Part shown: in pieces, positions 25,279-32,775 of the stretch
How positions within the stretch are numbered: the stretch's first letter is position 1
How the letters are laid out: each line of letters starts with the position of its first letter
Source: CAZNMF01 sp035547155
GTDB taxonomy: Bacteria; Acidobacteriota; Vicinamibacteria; Vicinamibacterales; SCN-69-37
Assembly: GCA_035547155.1 (NCBI GenBank)
Contig: DASZVJ010000042.1
Span: 1 to 33,366, forward strand
Reading direction: 5' to 3'
Length of the DNA: 33,366 nt
The notes under the pieces: model-generated
What the model was told of the DNA's origin: nothing
Database searches by the model: none
Seen by the model: the letters and a program-made list of their open reading frames with translations, nothing else
Program-made: the position numbers and the translations under genes

Positions 25279-25284
25279 ACGCTA
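25279..25284 (-). promoter_or_regulatory. Candidate -10 (TAGCGT) of the aldo/keto reductase gene
   Basis: On the minus strand TAGCGT is followed by 6 nt and then the ATG at 25272. The geometry fits a leaderless transcript. No clear -35 is visible. Confidence 0.4.
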
Positions 25285-25329
25285 CGCCGCGCGCGGGCGT
25301 TTGGGTAGACGCCGAGATCGACAAGGCGT

Positions 25330-25346
25330 CGTGAGTAGAATTCACG
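25330..25346. promoter_or_regulatory. LysR-type box (T-N11-A) overlapping lysR promoter
   Basis: CGTGA (25330-25334) and TCACG (25342-25346) are perfect inverted arms with a 7-nt spacer. They contain the LysR-family T-N11-A pattern (T 25332, A 25344). The TAGAAT hexamer at 25336-25341 lies inside the palindrome and ends 6 nt before ATG 25348, so binding here would directly repress the regulator's own gene. Confidence 0.55.
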
Positions 25347-25347
25347 A

Positions 25348-26280
25348 ATGCCCGGCGACGATCTGAACGTGCTGTCCGCCCTGCTCGCGGTGGCCGAGGC
25401 GCGGAGCTTCACGAAAGCCGCGCGCCGGCTCGGCGTGTCGCCGTCGGCTGTGAGCCATGCGATTCGCGGCCTCGAGGAGCGCACCGGCGTGCGGCTGCTG
25501 TCGCGCACGACGCGCAGCGTCGCGCCGACCGAAGCGGGCGAGCGTCTGATCGCGCGCCTGCAGCCCGCGCTCGGCGACGTGCGCGAGGCGCTCGACGCGC
25601 TCGTCCACCTGCGCGATCGGCCGGCCGGACGCATCCGTCTCGCCGTCTCGCCGATGGGCGCCGCGCTCGTGCTCGCGCCGAAGCTCGCCGCCTTCGCGGC
25701 CGCGTATCCCGACGTCTCGCTCGAGGTGACGACGACGGCGGGGCAGATCGATATCGTGTCGGCGGGCTTCGACGCGGGCATCCAGCTCGGCGAGTACGTC
25801 GAGCGCGACATGATCGCCGTCCGCGTCTCTCCCGATCAGCGCGCGGCCATCGTCGGATCGCCGGCGTACTTCGCGCGGCATCCGGCGCCGCGCACGCCGC
25901 GCGAGCTGACGAAGCATCAGTGCGTCAACTTCCGGCGCGGCACGCTCGGGCTCTATCGCTGGGAGTTCGAGAAGGACGGACGCGCGCTGTCGGTGGCCGT
26001 GCGCGGCGCGCTGACGGTCGATTCCGCCGATCTCCTGGTCCGCGCAGCCATCGACGGCGCGGGTCTAATCTTCGGCTTCGAGGCGCACGTGCAGCCGCAT
26101 CTCGCGAGCGGCGCGCTCGTGCGCGTGCTCGAGGACTGGTGCCCGCCGTTCGCCGGCTACTTTCTCTACTATCCGAGCCGCCGCCATCAGCCGCCCGCGC
26201 TCGCCGCGCTCGCGCAGACGCTGCGCGTGCCGTCGTCTGGCACGGCATCGCGTGCTAGAGTGCGGTCCGGATCGACTTAG
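25348..26280 (+). CDS. LysR-family transcriptional regulator
   Basis: A 310-aa LysR-type regulator. The N-terminal helix-turn-helix is standard: DLNVLSALLAVAEARSFTKAARRLGVSPSAVSHAIRGLEERTGVRLLSRTTRSVAPTEAGE (~5-65), followed by a linker helix and a periplasmic-binding-protein-like effector domain (~90-295) with GRIRLAVSPMGAALVLAPKLAAFAAAYPDVSLEV and DAGIQLGEYVERDMIAVRV. This effector-domain wording is typical of the CrgA/AaeR-like subgroup often found next to oxidoreductases. The divergent aldo/keto reductase gene 75 nt away is the probable target. The effector is unknown. No Shine-Dalgarno sequence is seen; a TAGAAT hexamer 6 nt before the ATG points to leaderless transcription. Confidence 0.93.
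   Translation: MPGDDLNVLSALLAVAEARSFTKAARRLGVSPSAVSHAIRGLEERTGVRLLSRTTRSVAPTEAGERLIARLQPALGDVREALDALVHLRDRPAGRIRLAVSPMGAALVLAPKLAAFAAAYPDVSLEVTTTAGQIDIVSAGFDAGIQLGEYVERDMIAVRVSPDQRAAIVGSPAYFARHPAPRTPRELTKHQCVNFRRGTLGLYRWEFEKDGRALSVAVRGALTVDSADLLVRAAIDGAGLIFGFEAHVQPHLASGALVRVLEDWCPPFAGYFLYYPSRRHQPPALAALAQTLRVPSSGTASRARVRSGST
26249..26264 (+). promoter_or_regulatory. 16-bp repeat containing extended -10 TGCTAGAGT (copy 1)
   Basis: CGCGTGCTAGAGTGCG recurs exactly at 31120-31135. It contains an extended -10 (TG-C-TAGAGT). This copy lies in the 3' end of the lysR gene, about 125 nt before the secreted hydrolase gene, and could be its promoter. Confidence 0.35.
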
Positions 26281-26323
26281 GGCGCGTTGCGGCGCTGTCA
26301 AGCGCGCCGAAGGCGCCCACGTC

Positions 26324-26349
26324 AACTTCGAAGTTCGAATTTCGAAGTT
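26324..26349. promoter_or_regulatory. 26-bp TTCGAA-rich inverted repeat
   Basis: AACTTCGAA (26324-26332) and TTCGAAGTT (26341-26349) are perfect 9-bp inverted arms around GTTCGAAT. The left part alone, AACTTCGAAGTT, is a perfect 12-bp palindrome, and TTCGAA occurs three times within 20 bp. This A/T-rich patch stands out in very GC-rich DNA, 37 nt before the hydrolase start, and is a good operator candidate. Confidence 0.55.
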
Positions 26350-26385
26350 TTGAAGTGCATTTCTTATCCCTGAAGCAGGTTCATT

Positions 26386-27918
26386 GTGAAGACAGCGCGT
26401 CTATTTTTCCTGGTCGCCGCGGCGCTCGCCGTGAGCGTCGTCATGCACGCTCGATCGCAGTCGCCGGCGTCCGCTGCGGTGTACTTTCCCAGCGAGAGCT
26501 GGCGGACGGCGACGCCCGAGTCGCAGGGCATCGACTCGCAGGCGCTCGCGGCTGCGATCGATCAGGTGCGCGAGAAGGGATGGGGCACGCACAGCCTGCT
26601 CGTCATCCGCCACGGCTTCCTCGTCTCGGAGGTCGACTTCTATCCCTACAGCTCGTCCGCGCCGCACGATCTCGCGTCGGTCACCAAGACGATCACGTCG
26701 ACGCTCACCGGTGTGGCGGTGGCCAACGGCCTCGTGAAGCTGGATCAGACGGTCGCGTCGTTCTTCCCGAACGACGTGCCGGCCGATGCGGATCCGCGGA
26801 CGCGTACGATCACTGTCGGCAATCTGCTGCACATGGAGTCGGGGCTCGACTGCGGCTTCCTGCCGGGCGAACAGGAGCTGGAGCGGATGAAGCGCTCCGA
26901 CAACTGGGTGCGCTTCGCGCTCTCGCTGCCGGTGAAGTACGACGCGGGCACGCATCCGGCGTACTGCAGCCCTGGCTATCATCTGCTCGGATCCGTGCTC
27001 GGCGCAGCCGCCGGATCGAACGAGCTGACGTTCGCGCGCAAGTACCTGTTCGATCCGCTGCGCATCGGCGACGTCGTGTGGGCCGACGATCCGCACGGAC
27101 GCAGCCACGGCTGGGGCGACAGTCACTTCTATCCGCGCGACGTCGCGAAGATTGGCTATCTCTATCTGCACGGCGGCAACTGGAACGGCAAACAGATCGT
27201 GCCGGCCGACTGGGTCGCCGCGTCGATCACGCCGCCGGCGGGCGCGCGCAACGAGCCAGGTGGATTCGGCATCGAGTGGAACGCCGTCAACGGTCCCAAC
27301 GGCAGACAGTACGGCGGCACCGGCCGCGGCGGACAATCGCTCATCGTCTGGCCCGATCTCGACATGGTCGTCGTCAGCATGGCGGGCGGTAACGCGGGGC
27401 AGTTGACGACGCTCGTGCGGCAGGCGGTGAAAGGCGATCAGCCGTTGCCCGCGAACCCGGCGGGGATCGCAGCCCTTGCGGCGAGCCGCGCCGCGGCCGC
27501 ACGTCCGCCCGCGTCCACGCCGGTCGCGCCTGCGCCGGCGATCGCCGCGTCGATCTCGGGCAAGGTTTTTCGATTTCCCGTCAACGCGTCGCGTATCGAC
27601 AGTCTCGCGCTGACGTTCGATCGATCCGGTGCGGCGCACGTCGCGCTCGAGTACTACGGCGAGCCGTTCAGCCTGCCGATCGGCCTCGACGAGGTCTATC
27701 GTCCCGGCCCGTACGGACCGTTCCGTCTGCCTGCCGCCGCGACGGGCCGCTGGACGTCGGACACCGAGTTCCTCCTCGATCTCAACTTCATCGCGAACAT
27801 CAATCACTACACGCTCGCGATCCGCTTCACGCCCGAGCCGACGATGGACGTGACGGTCAACGAAGCCTCGGGCCTGATGCGCAACGGGCACATCGTCGGC
27901 ACGCTGCGGGAGCAATGA
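26386..27918 (+). CDS. Secreted beta-lactamase-fold serine hydrolase
   Basis: A 510-aa protein with a signal peptide (KTARLFFLVAAALAVSVVMHARS) and a class C beta-lactamase/penicillin-binding-protein-like domain (~45-345). The active-site motifs are Ser98-Val-Thr-Lys101 (SxxK), Tyr193-Cys-Ser in the YxN position, and GRGGQ (313-317) in place of KTG/HxG. This pattern fits the esterase/peptidase branch (EstB- or 6-aminohexanoate-dimer-hydrolase-like) rather than a true beta-lactamase. After an Ala/Pro linker (~360-385) a C-terminal ~120-residue beta-rich domain follows, seen in related secreted hydrolases. It acts outside the cytoplasm; substrate unknown. GTG start. Its stop overlaps the kinase start (ATGA), so the two are translationally coupled. 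Confidence 0.85.
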   Translation: MKTARLFFLVAAALAVSVVMHARSQSPASAAVYFPSESWRTATPESQGIDSQALAAAIDQVREKGWGTHSLLVIRHGFLVSEVDFYPYSSSAPHDLASVTKTITSTLTGVAVANGLVKLDQTVASFFPNDVPADADPRTRTITVGNLLHMESGLDCGFLPGEQELERMKRSDNWVRFALSLPVKYDAGTHPAYCSPGYHLLGSVLGAAAGSNELTFARKYLFDPLRIGDVVWADDPHGRSHGWGDSHFYPRDVAKIGYLYLHGGNWNGKQIVPADWVAASITPPAGARNEPGGFGIEWNAVNGPNGRQYGGTGRGGQSLIVWPDLDMVVVSMAGGNAGQLTTLVRQAVKGDQPLPANPAGIAALAASRAAAARPPASTPVAPAPAIAASISGKVFRFPVNASRIDSLALTFDRSGAAHVALEYYGEPFSLPIGLDEVYRPGPYGPFRLPAAATGRWTSDTEFLLDLNFIANINHYTLAIRFTPEPTMDVTVNEASGLMRNGHIVGTLREQ

Positions 27919-30089
27919 AGCCGGGCACGCGGTTCGGGCCGTACGACGTCACGGGTGTGCTCGGCAGCGGCGGCATGGGCGACGTGTATCTGGCGACGGA
28001 CACGCGGCTCGGCCGTCAGGTCGCGCTCAAGTTCATCCGCGGACCGTACGTCGATCGCCTACAGCGCGAGGCGCGGGCGATCGCCGCGCTGAATCATCCG
28101 CACATTTGCACGCTGTACGACGTCACGTCCGACTACCTCGTGATGGAGTACGTCGACGGCGAGCCGCTGCGCGGCCCGCTCACCGCCGTTATCGCGCTGC
28201 GCTACGCGCGCGAGATCGCGGATGCACTCGGTGCGGCCCATGCGCACGGCATCGTTCATCGCGACTTGAAGCCCGCGAATATCTTCGTCACGCGAAGCGG
28301 CATCAAGCTGCTCGACTTCGGTCTGGCCACGACGACGCAGACGTTCGCCGCGCCTGATGCGACAACGACGTCGGCGGATCTGACAGATCACGTGGTCGGG
28401 ACTGCGGCGTACATGTCGCCCGAGCAGGCCACCGGCAAGCCCGTCGACGCGCGATCCGACATCTTCTCGTTCGGCGCCGTGCTCTACGAGGCGATCGGCG
28501 GCCGCCGCGCGTTCAGCGGCAACACGATCGTCGAGACGATCGCCGCGGTGCTGCACGAAGAACCGCCGCCGCTCGACGTCAGCGCCGACGTCTGCACGCT
28601 GATCCAGCGCTGTCTCGCGAAGGATCCCGCGGATCGGTTGCAGACGATGGACGAGGTGATGGCGGCGATCGATCGCGCAGCAGCGGGCGATGCGACGCCC
28701 GAGGCGCCGGCCGAGTCGTCCATCGCCGTGCTGCCGTTCGCGAACATGACCGGCGTGAAGGAGGACGACTACTTCAGCGACGGCCTCGCCGAGGAGATCC
28801 TCAACGCGCTCGCGCGTGTCCCGCGCCTTCGCGTCACTGCGCGCACGTCGTCGTTCGCGTTTCGCGGCCGCGAGGAGGACATCCGATCGATCGGCGAGAC
28901 GCTGGGCGTCGCGACCGTGCTCGAGGGCAGCGTGCGCCGAGCCGGCTCGCGCATTCGCGTCACGGCGCAGCTCATCAACGCGGCCGACGGCTATCACCTG
29001 TGGTCGGAGCGGTACGATCGCGAGATCGCAGACGTGTTCGCGGTGCAGGACGAGATTGCCGTCGCGATTGCCGACGCGCTGCGTCTCCGGCTCGCGCCCG
29101 ACGCGGCTGCGGGACGCTATCGGCCGAATCTGCCCGCGTACGAAGCGTTCCTCCAGGGCCATCATCTGATTCTCGAGATGTCGTCGCGGCTGCCGTTCGC
29201 GGTCGAGGCGCTGCGGCGCGCGGCCGCGCTCGATCCCGCCTATCCCGATCCGCACGTCGAGATCGCCGCGTGCCACATCCTGCAGTGGTATTTCGGCCTC
29301 GAGCCGAGCCGCGTGGCTGCGCCGATCATCCGCGCCGAAGTGCAGCGCGCCGTCGAGCTCGGCAACTTCACGCCTCGCGGCCAGGGCCTCACCGGCATCG
29401 TGTCGGTCGCATACGACTACGACTGGGAGCACGCGGGCCGCCTGTTCGAGGGCTGTCTGCGCGAGCGCCACGGCGTCGAAGCGGAGGCGCGCTGGTGCTA
29501 CGCGACGTTCTGGTCCGCGCCGTTCGGGCGCTTCGCGGAAGCGATGGCGCTCATCGACGAGTCGCTGCGGAGCGATCCGCTCAATCCCGTCTGGCACACG
29601 GCGATGGCGCATCTCTGCGGGCTTGCCGGCGATCACGCGCGGCAGATCGAGCTGACCGGACGCATTCTCGCGCTCGATCCCAAGCAGTGGATCGCGCGTC
29701 TGTATCGCGCCGAAGGTCTGTGGGCGACCGGGCGTCTCGGCGAAGCGCTGCAGACGATCGAGGATGGCCATCGCCTTGCGCCGTGGCACGCGCGGACGAC
29801 CGGCATGCTCGCGGGGCTGCTGGCGATCGCGGGCGATCGCGCGCGGGCCGCTGAGCTGCGAGCGACGCTCGCGCAGGCGCCAGACGCGCCGGGTGTCGCG
29901 ACCGGCCTTGTGATCGACGCGCTGCTCACGGGCGATCTCGACGCTGCGGCCAAGTGGTGGACGGTCGCGATCGAGCAGCGCGATCTGTGGGTCGTGTTCA
30001 GCGCGCGCGGATGGTTCGTCCGTCCGCTCCGCGAGACCGAGCACTGGCCACACCTCGCGGCGCTGATGAAGCTGCCGGAGACGAGGTGA
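27915..30089 (+). CDS. Ser/Thr protein kinase with TolB-like and TPR regions
   Basis: A 724-aa soluble Hanks-type kinase. Kinase domain (~8-255): glycine loop GSGGMGDV (17-24), Lys39 in VALKF, Glu52 in REARAI, catalytic HRDLKPAN (115-122, Asp117), DFG (134-136), and SPE (168-170) closing the activation segment, so it should be active. From ~268 a TolB/FlgO-like domain follows (SIAVLPFANMTGVKEDDYFSDGLAEEILNAL...TARTSSFAFRG), then an all-helical TPR-like region (~400-715) with repeated A.....ALDP patterns. This layout is common in acidobacteria, where TPRs are thought to recruit substrates. Unlike many such kinases it has no transmembrane segment. The ATG overlaps the stop of the secreted hydrolase gene. 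Confidence 0.92.
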   Translation: MKPGTRFGPYDVTGVLGSGGMGDVYLATDTRLGRQVALKFIRGPYVDRLQREARAIAALNHPHICTLYDVTSDYLVMEYVDGEPLRGPLTAVIALRYAREIADALGAAHAHGIVHRDLKPANIFVTRSGIKLLDFGLATTTQTFAAPDATTTSADLTDHVVGTAAYMSPEQATGKPVDARSDIFSFGAVLYEAIGGRRAFSGNTIVETIAAVLHEEPPPLDVSADVCTLIQRCLAKDPADRLQTMDEVMAAIDRAAAGDATPEAPAESSIAVLPFANMTGVKEDDYFSDGLAEEILNALARVPRLRVTARTSSFAFRGREEDIRSIGETLGVATVLEGSVRRAGSRIRVTAQLINAADGYHLWSERYDREIADVFAVQDEIAVAIADALRLRLAPDAAAGRYRPNLPAYEAFLQGHHLILEMSSRLPFAVEALRRAAALDPAYPDPHVEIAACHILQWYFGLEPSRVAAPIIRAEVQRAVELGNFTPRGQGLTGIVSVAYDYDWEHAGRLFEGCLRERHGVEAEARWCYATFWSAPFGRFAEAMALIDESLRSDPLNPVWHTAMAHLCGLAGDHARQIELTGRILALDPKQWIARLYRAEGLWATGRLGEALQTIEDGHRLAPWHARTTGMLAGLLAIAGDRARAAELRATLAQAPDAPGVATGLVIDALLTGDLDAAAKWWTVAIEQRDLWVVFSARGWFVRPLRETEHWPHLAALMKLPETR

Positions 30090-30143
30090 GCGAAGTCGAA
30101 CGTCGACGTGCGGAATATGGAGAGGCCTCGACGACGCGCTCGT

Positions 30144-30560
30144 CTATCGGGCCGTCTGACGCCGCGCGTCTGGCCCGAGAAGATCCCAGCGGTTGCCTTC
30201 GAGATCCTGGAATACGGCGATCCGACCGTACGGCTCATCGCGCGGCGGCGAGACGAAGTACACGCCGTTGGCGATCATGCGCTGATAGGCGGCCTCGAAA
30301 TCGTCGACGCGCAGGAACAGCCCGACGCGGCCGGCGAACTGACGGCCGACGGTATCCACCTGCTTCTCGCCATCGGCGCGCGCCAGCAGGATGCCCGTCT
30401 GGCCTCCGACGGGCCGGACGACGACCCATCGCTTGGGACGGCCATCGTTGGTGAGTGACGGAGTGTCTTCTACTAATTCGAATTGGAGGACGTCGACGAA
30501 GAAGCGGATGGCGGCGTCGTAGTCCCGCACGATCAGCGCGACGAGGTCGAGGTGAGACAT
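30144..30560 (-). CDS. VOC-family (glyoxalase/bleomycin resistance) protein
   Basis: A 138-aa single-domain vicinal-oxygen-chelate protein: HLDLVALIVRDYDAAIRFFVDVLQFELVEDTPS opens the first beta-alpha-beta-beta-beta unit, and VGLFLRVDDFEAAYQRMIANGVYFVSPPRDEPYGRIAVFQDLEGNRWDLLG the second. The family includes metal-dependent lyases, dioxygenases and antibiotic-binding proteins; this subgroup is usually annotated only as a VOC protein. The start at 30560 is chosen over upstream in-frame codons because the fold begins at HLDLV. No ribosome site is seen; a TACTCT hexamer ends 6 nt before the ATG (minus strand), suggesting leaderless transcription. Diverges from the DUF3592 gene and converges with the kinase gene. 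Confidence 0.9.
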   Translation of the reverse strand: MSHLDLVALIVRDYDAAIRFFVDVLQFELVEDTPSLTNDGRPKRWVVVRPVGGQTGILLARADGEKQVDTVGRQFAGRVGLFLRVDDFEAAYQRMIANGVYFVSPPRDEPYGRIAVFQDLEGNRWDLLGPDARRQTAR

Positions 30561-30566
30561 CGTCGC

Positions 30567-30572
30567 AGAGTA
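30567..30572 (-). promoter_or_regulatory. Candidate -10 (TACTCT) of the VOC gene
   Basis: On the minus strand TACTCT is followed by GCGACG and the ATG at 30560, the same 6-nt geometry as three other genes here. Confidence 0.4.
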
Positions 30573-30573
30573 G

Positions 30574-30595
30574 ACGATTTGTCGATCGACGATTT
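30574..30595. promoter_or_regulatory. Direct repeats around a palindrome, divergent promoter region
   Basis: ACGATTT occurs at 30574-30580 and 30589-30595 (15-bp period), and GTCGATCGAC (30581-30590) is a perfect palindrome between them. It lies just upstream of the VOC -10 candidate and could be a regulator site. Confidence 0.3.
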
Positions 30596-30645
30596 CGAAA
30601 AACGTACGATTCTGCGTTGTAGCGGCGCGTGAGAGGTCATGATCG

Positions 30646-31104
30646 ATGGTTACCCTGGTGCTCAGCGTGTGCTTGGCCGGCGTCGGTGCCGTCGGACTGG
30701 TCTGCGCGGTCCGCGATCTGATGCGCGCGATGTCGAGCCGGCGTTGGCCGATAGCTGAAGCGATCATCACGAGCTCCGTGATCCGTGAGCGTCGTGGCGG
30801 CATGACCGCTAAGACGTTTGAGCCAGTTGTCGAATATCGCTACGCATTTCACGAGCAGACATACGTCGGGCATCGGCTCGCGTTCGGCGACGTTTCGTCT
30901 CGGAGCCGCGAAGATGCCGATCGCGTTGCCGCACGATTCGCGGTAGGCACACAGTGGGAAGTAAGCGTCAATGAGAGACGCCCGCGGCTGGCGGTATTGC
31001 ACGCTGGGCCGACTGGACGTCTGTGGTTCGGGCTCGTGTTCTTCGCCGGCTTCACGCTGGCAGCTGTCGTCGCGCTAGTCGGCGCCCTGCACGATCTTAG
31101 GTAA
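30646..31104 (+). CDS. DUF3592 membrane protein
   Basis: A 152-aa protein with an N-terminal helix (TLVLSVCLAGVGAVGLVCAV, ~3-22), a ~95-residue beta-rich domain, and a C-terminal helix (WFGLVFFAGFTLAAVVALVGAL, ~125-147). The middle part has the DUF3592 pattern: W(P)-x-AxG-like opening as RRWPIAEAIITSSVI, then VVEYRYAFHEQTYVGHRLAFG and a final VSVNERRPRLAVL (the family's 'Y.P..P..a.L' end). The family is widespread and of unknown function. GAGAGG (30631-30636) is a good ribosome site 9 nt before the ATG. Confidence 0.85.
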   Translation: MVTLVLSVCLAGVGAVGLVCAVRDLMRAMSSRRWPIAEAIITSSVIRERRGGMTAKTFEPVVEYRYAFHEQTYVGHRLAFGDVSSRSREDADRVAARFAVGTQWEVSVNERRPRLAVLHAGPTGRLWFGLVFFAGFTLAAVVALVGALHDLR

Positions 31105-31119
31105 GGCCGGCGCGCGGCC

Positions 31120-31135
31120 CGCGTGCTAGAGTGCG
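31120..31135 (+). promoter_or_regulatory. 16-bp repeat containing extended -10 TGCTAGAGT (copy 2)
   Basis: An exact copy of the 16-mer at 26249-26264. TAGAGT at 31127-31132 preceded by TG-C would start transcription near 31139, about 50 nt before the secreted carboxylesterase ATG. No clear -35. Confidence 0.45.
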
Positions 31136-31189
31136 CCGAAGCCCGATATCAACAGCGCGAGAGCGGCCGTGCGCAAGGAAAGGTGTCTC

Positions 31190-32749
31190 ATGAAGCGATT
31201 GGTACTCGCAACGATCATCGTGTCGGTGTGCGCGGGCTTGGCCGCGCGTGCGGTGGATCCGACGGCGACCGTCGCTCAAGGCGTGCTCGTGGGCACGACG
31301 GACAACGGCGTCGCCGCGTTTCTGGGGGTGCCGTTTGCCGCGCCGCCGGTTGGCGATCTGCGCTGGGCGCCGCCGCGGCCGGCCGCGAAGTGGAGCGAGC
31401 CGCGTCAGGCGAAGGCGTTCGCGCCCGCCTGCACGCAGACGCTCGCCGCGGGTGGACGCGCGCAGTGGACCAGCGAGTACATGAGCCCCGACGCGCCGGG
31501 CGTGTCTGAAGATTGCCTGTATCTCAACATCTGGACGCCGGCCGCGCTGACCGGCGCGTCGCGCCCCGCCGCGAATCTGCCGGTGCTATTCTGGATCTAC
31601 GGCGGCGGCTTCAACGAAGGCTCCGGCGCCGTGCCCGTCTACAACGGCGCCAACCTCGCGAAGAAAGGGCTCATCGTCGTCAACGTCAATTACCGCGTCG
31701 GTGGTCTTGGGTTCATGGCGCATCCGGAGTTGACGGCCGAGCAGGGCGGCGCGTCGGGCAACTACGGGATTCAGGATCAGATCGCGGGGTTGCAGTGGGT
31801 GCGCGACAATATCCGCGCGTTCGGCGGCGATCCCGCGAAGGTGACGATTGCGGGACAGTCGGCGGGCGCAATGTCCGTGCAAGCACTGCTTGTCTCGCCG
31901 TTGGCGAACGGCCTCTTCCGCGGCGCGATTGTGCAGAGCGCCGCGGCGCCGGGCACGGGCAATTACACGCCGCGCGCGTCGGCGGAGCAGGCCGCGGTGG
32001 CCGCGCTCGAGCGCGCGGGCGTCCACTCGATCGCGGAAGCGCGCAAGCTGCCGGCCGCGCAGGCGTACGCCGCAGGCCGCGGCGGGCTCGTCGCGGATGG
32101 ACGCGTCATTCCGGAAGGGACGTCGCATCCCATGGCGAGCGACGTGCCGATCATGATCGGGTACACGCTGAACGATCTGTTCGTCTCGCGAGCGCGCGCG
32201 ACGGCGGAGAGTTGGAAGGCGGAAGTGGCCGAGCGCTACGGCGATCGCGCGACTGACTTCCTGAAGTTCTATCCTGGCGCGACAGACGAGGAGGCCGCAC
32301 GATCCGCGCAGCGCGAAGCCGTCGATCGCGCGTTCAATCTCCGGATTCTCGACTGGGCGTCGACGCGCGGATCGAAACAGCCCGTCTACACCTATCTCTT
32401 CACGCACGTCGAGCCCGGCCCCGAGTCGGCGCGCTACGGCGCGTTCCACACGTCGGAGGTGCCGTACGAGTTCGACACACTGCACCTCTCGCCCGGCCGC
32501 GATTTCACGGACGTCGATCGCCGGCTCGCAGCGGCGTTCTCGACCTACGTCGCGAACTTCGTGAAGAGCGGCGATCCGAACAGCGGATCGCTGCCGCGCT
32601 GGCCCGCGATGACACGCGAGAACGAGGCGCTGATGGATCTCGGCGATCGTGTCGCGTTGTCGCGCGCGGTGCCTGCGGGCGCCGACGCGATCATCGCCGC
32701 GGGCAAGCCGCCCGTGCCTCCGGCGCGCGGGGGTGGGGCGGGGCGATGA
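31190..32749 (+). CDS. Secreted type-B carboxylesterase
   Basis: A 519-aa carboxylesterase type-B (PnbA-like) protein with a Sec signal peptide (MKRLVLATIIVSVCAGLAARA). Landmarks are FLGVPFAAPPVGDLRW, SEDCLYLNIWTP, the oxyanion region FWIYGGGFNEGSG, the nucleophile elbow IAGQSAGAMSV (Ser224), a probable acidic residue in GYTLNDLF (Asp329) and His420 in GAFHTSEVPYEF. The triad appears complete. It hydrolyses carboxylic esters outside the cytoplasm; substrate unknown. ATG 31190 is chosen over GTG/ATG codons just upstream because AAGGAAAGG lies immediately before it and the signal peptide starts there. It is a different subgroup from the Tat-exported carboxylesterase at 14121. The degenerate repeat array begins right after its stop. 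Confidence 0.92.
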   Translation: MKRLVLATIIVSVCAGLAARAVDPTATVAQGVLVGTTDNGVAAFLGVPFAAPPVGDLRWAPPRPAAKWSEPRQAKAFAPACTQTLAAGGRAQWTSEYMSPDAPGVSEDCLYLNIWTPAALTGASRPAANLPVLFWIYGGGFNEGSGAVPVYNGANLAKKGLIVVNVNYRVGGLGFMAHPELTAEQGGASGNYGIQDQIAGLQWVRDNIRAFGGDPAKVTIAGQSAGAMSVQALLVSPLANGLFRGAIVQSAAAPGTGNYTPRASAEQAAVAALERAGVHSIAEARKLPAAQAYAAGRGGLVADGRVIPEGTSHPMASDVPIMIGYTLNDLFVSRARATAESWKAEVAERYGDRATDFLKFYPGATDEEAARSAQREAVDRAFNLRILDWASTRGSKQPVYTYLFTHVEPGPESARYGAFHTSEVPYEFDTLHLSPGRDFTDVDRRLAAAFSTYVANFVKSGDPNSGSLPRWPAMTRENEALMDLGDRVALSRAVPAGADAIIAAGKPPVPPARGGGAGR

Positions 32750-32775
32750 GGACACTGACGGAGGCGATCGCAAGC
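32750..32775. other. Junction between carboxylesterase stop and repeat array
   Basis: The 22 nt at 32754-32775 fall in register with the array but match its motif poorly, so they are either a decayed first unit or unrelated spacer. Confidence 0.3.

Noticed and set aside
26237..26262. Sigma-54 promoter (CTGGCACG followed by TGCT)
   Set aside because: The distance between the GG and GC elements does not fit the required 10 bp, so the TGGCAC match is probably accidental.
26281..26320. GGCGC-rich inverted segments after lysR as a terminator
   Set aside because: Several mutually exclusive short pairings exist, none with a clean stem and T-tract.
28059..30053. About 660-codon minus-strand frame opposite the kinase gene
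   Set aside because: It is a shadow of the kinase coding sequence with biased composition and no motifs.
31105..31119. GGCCG-GCGCG-CGGCC hairpin as a terminator after the DUF3592 gene
   Set aside because: It is a short 5-bp GC stem with no T-tract in GC-rich DNA; it cannot be separated from background.
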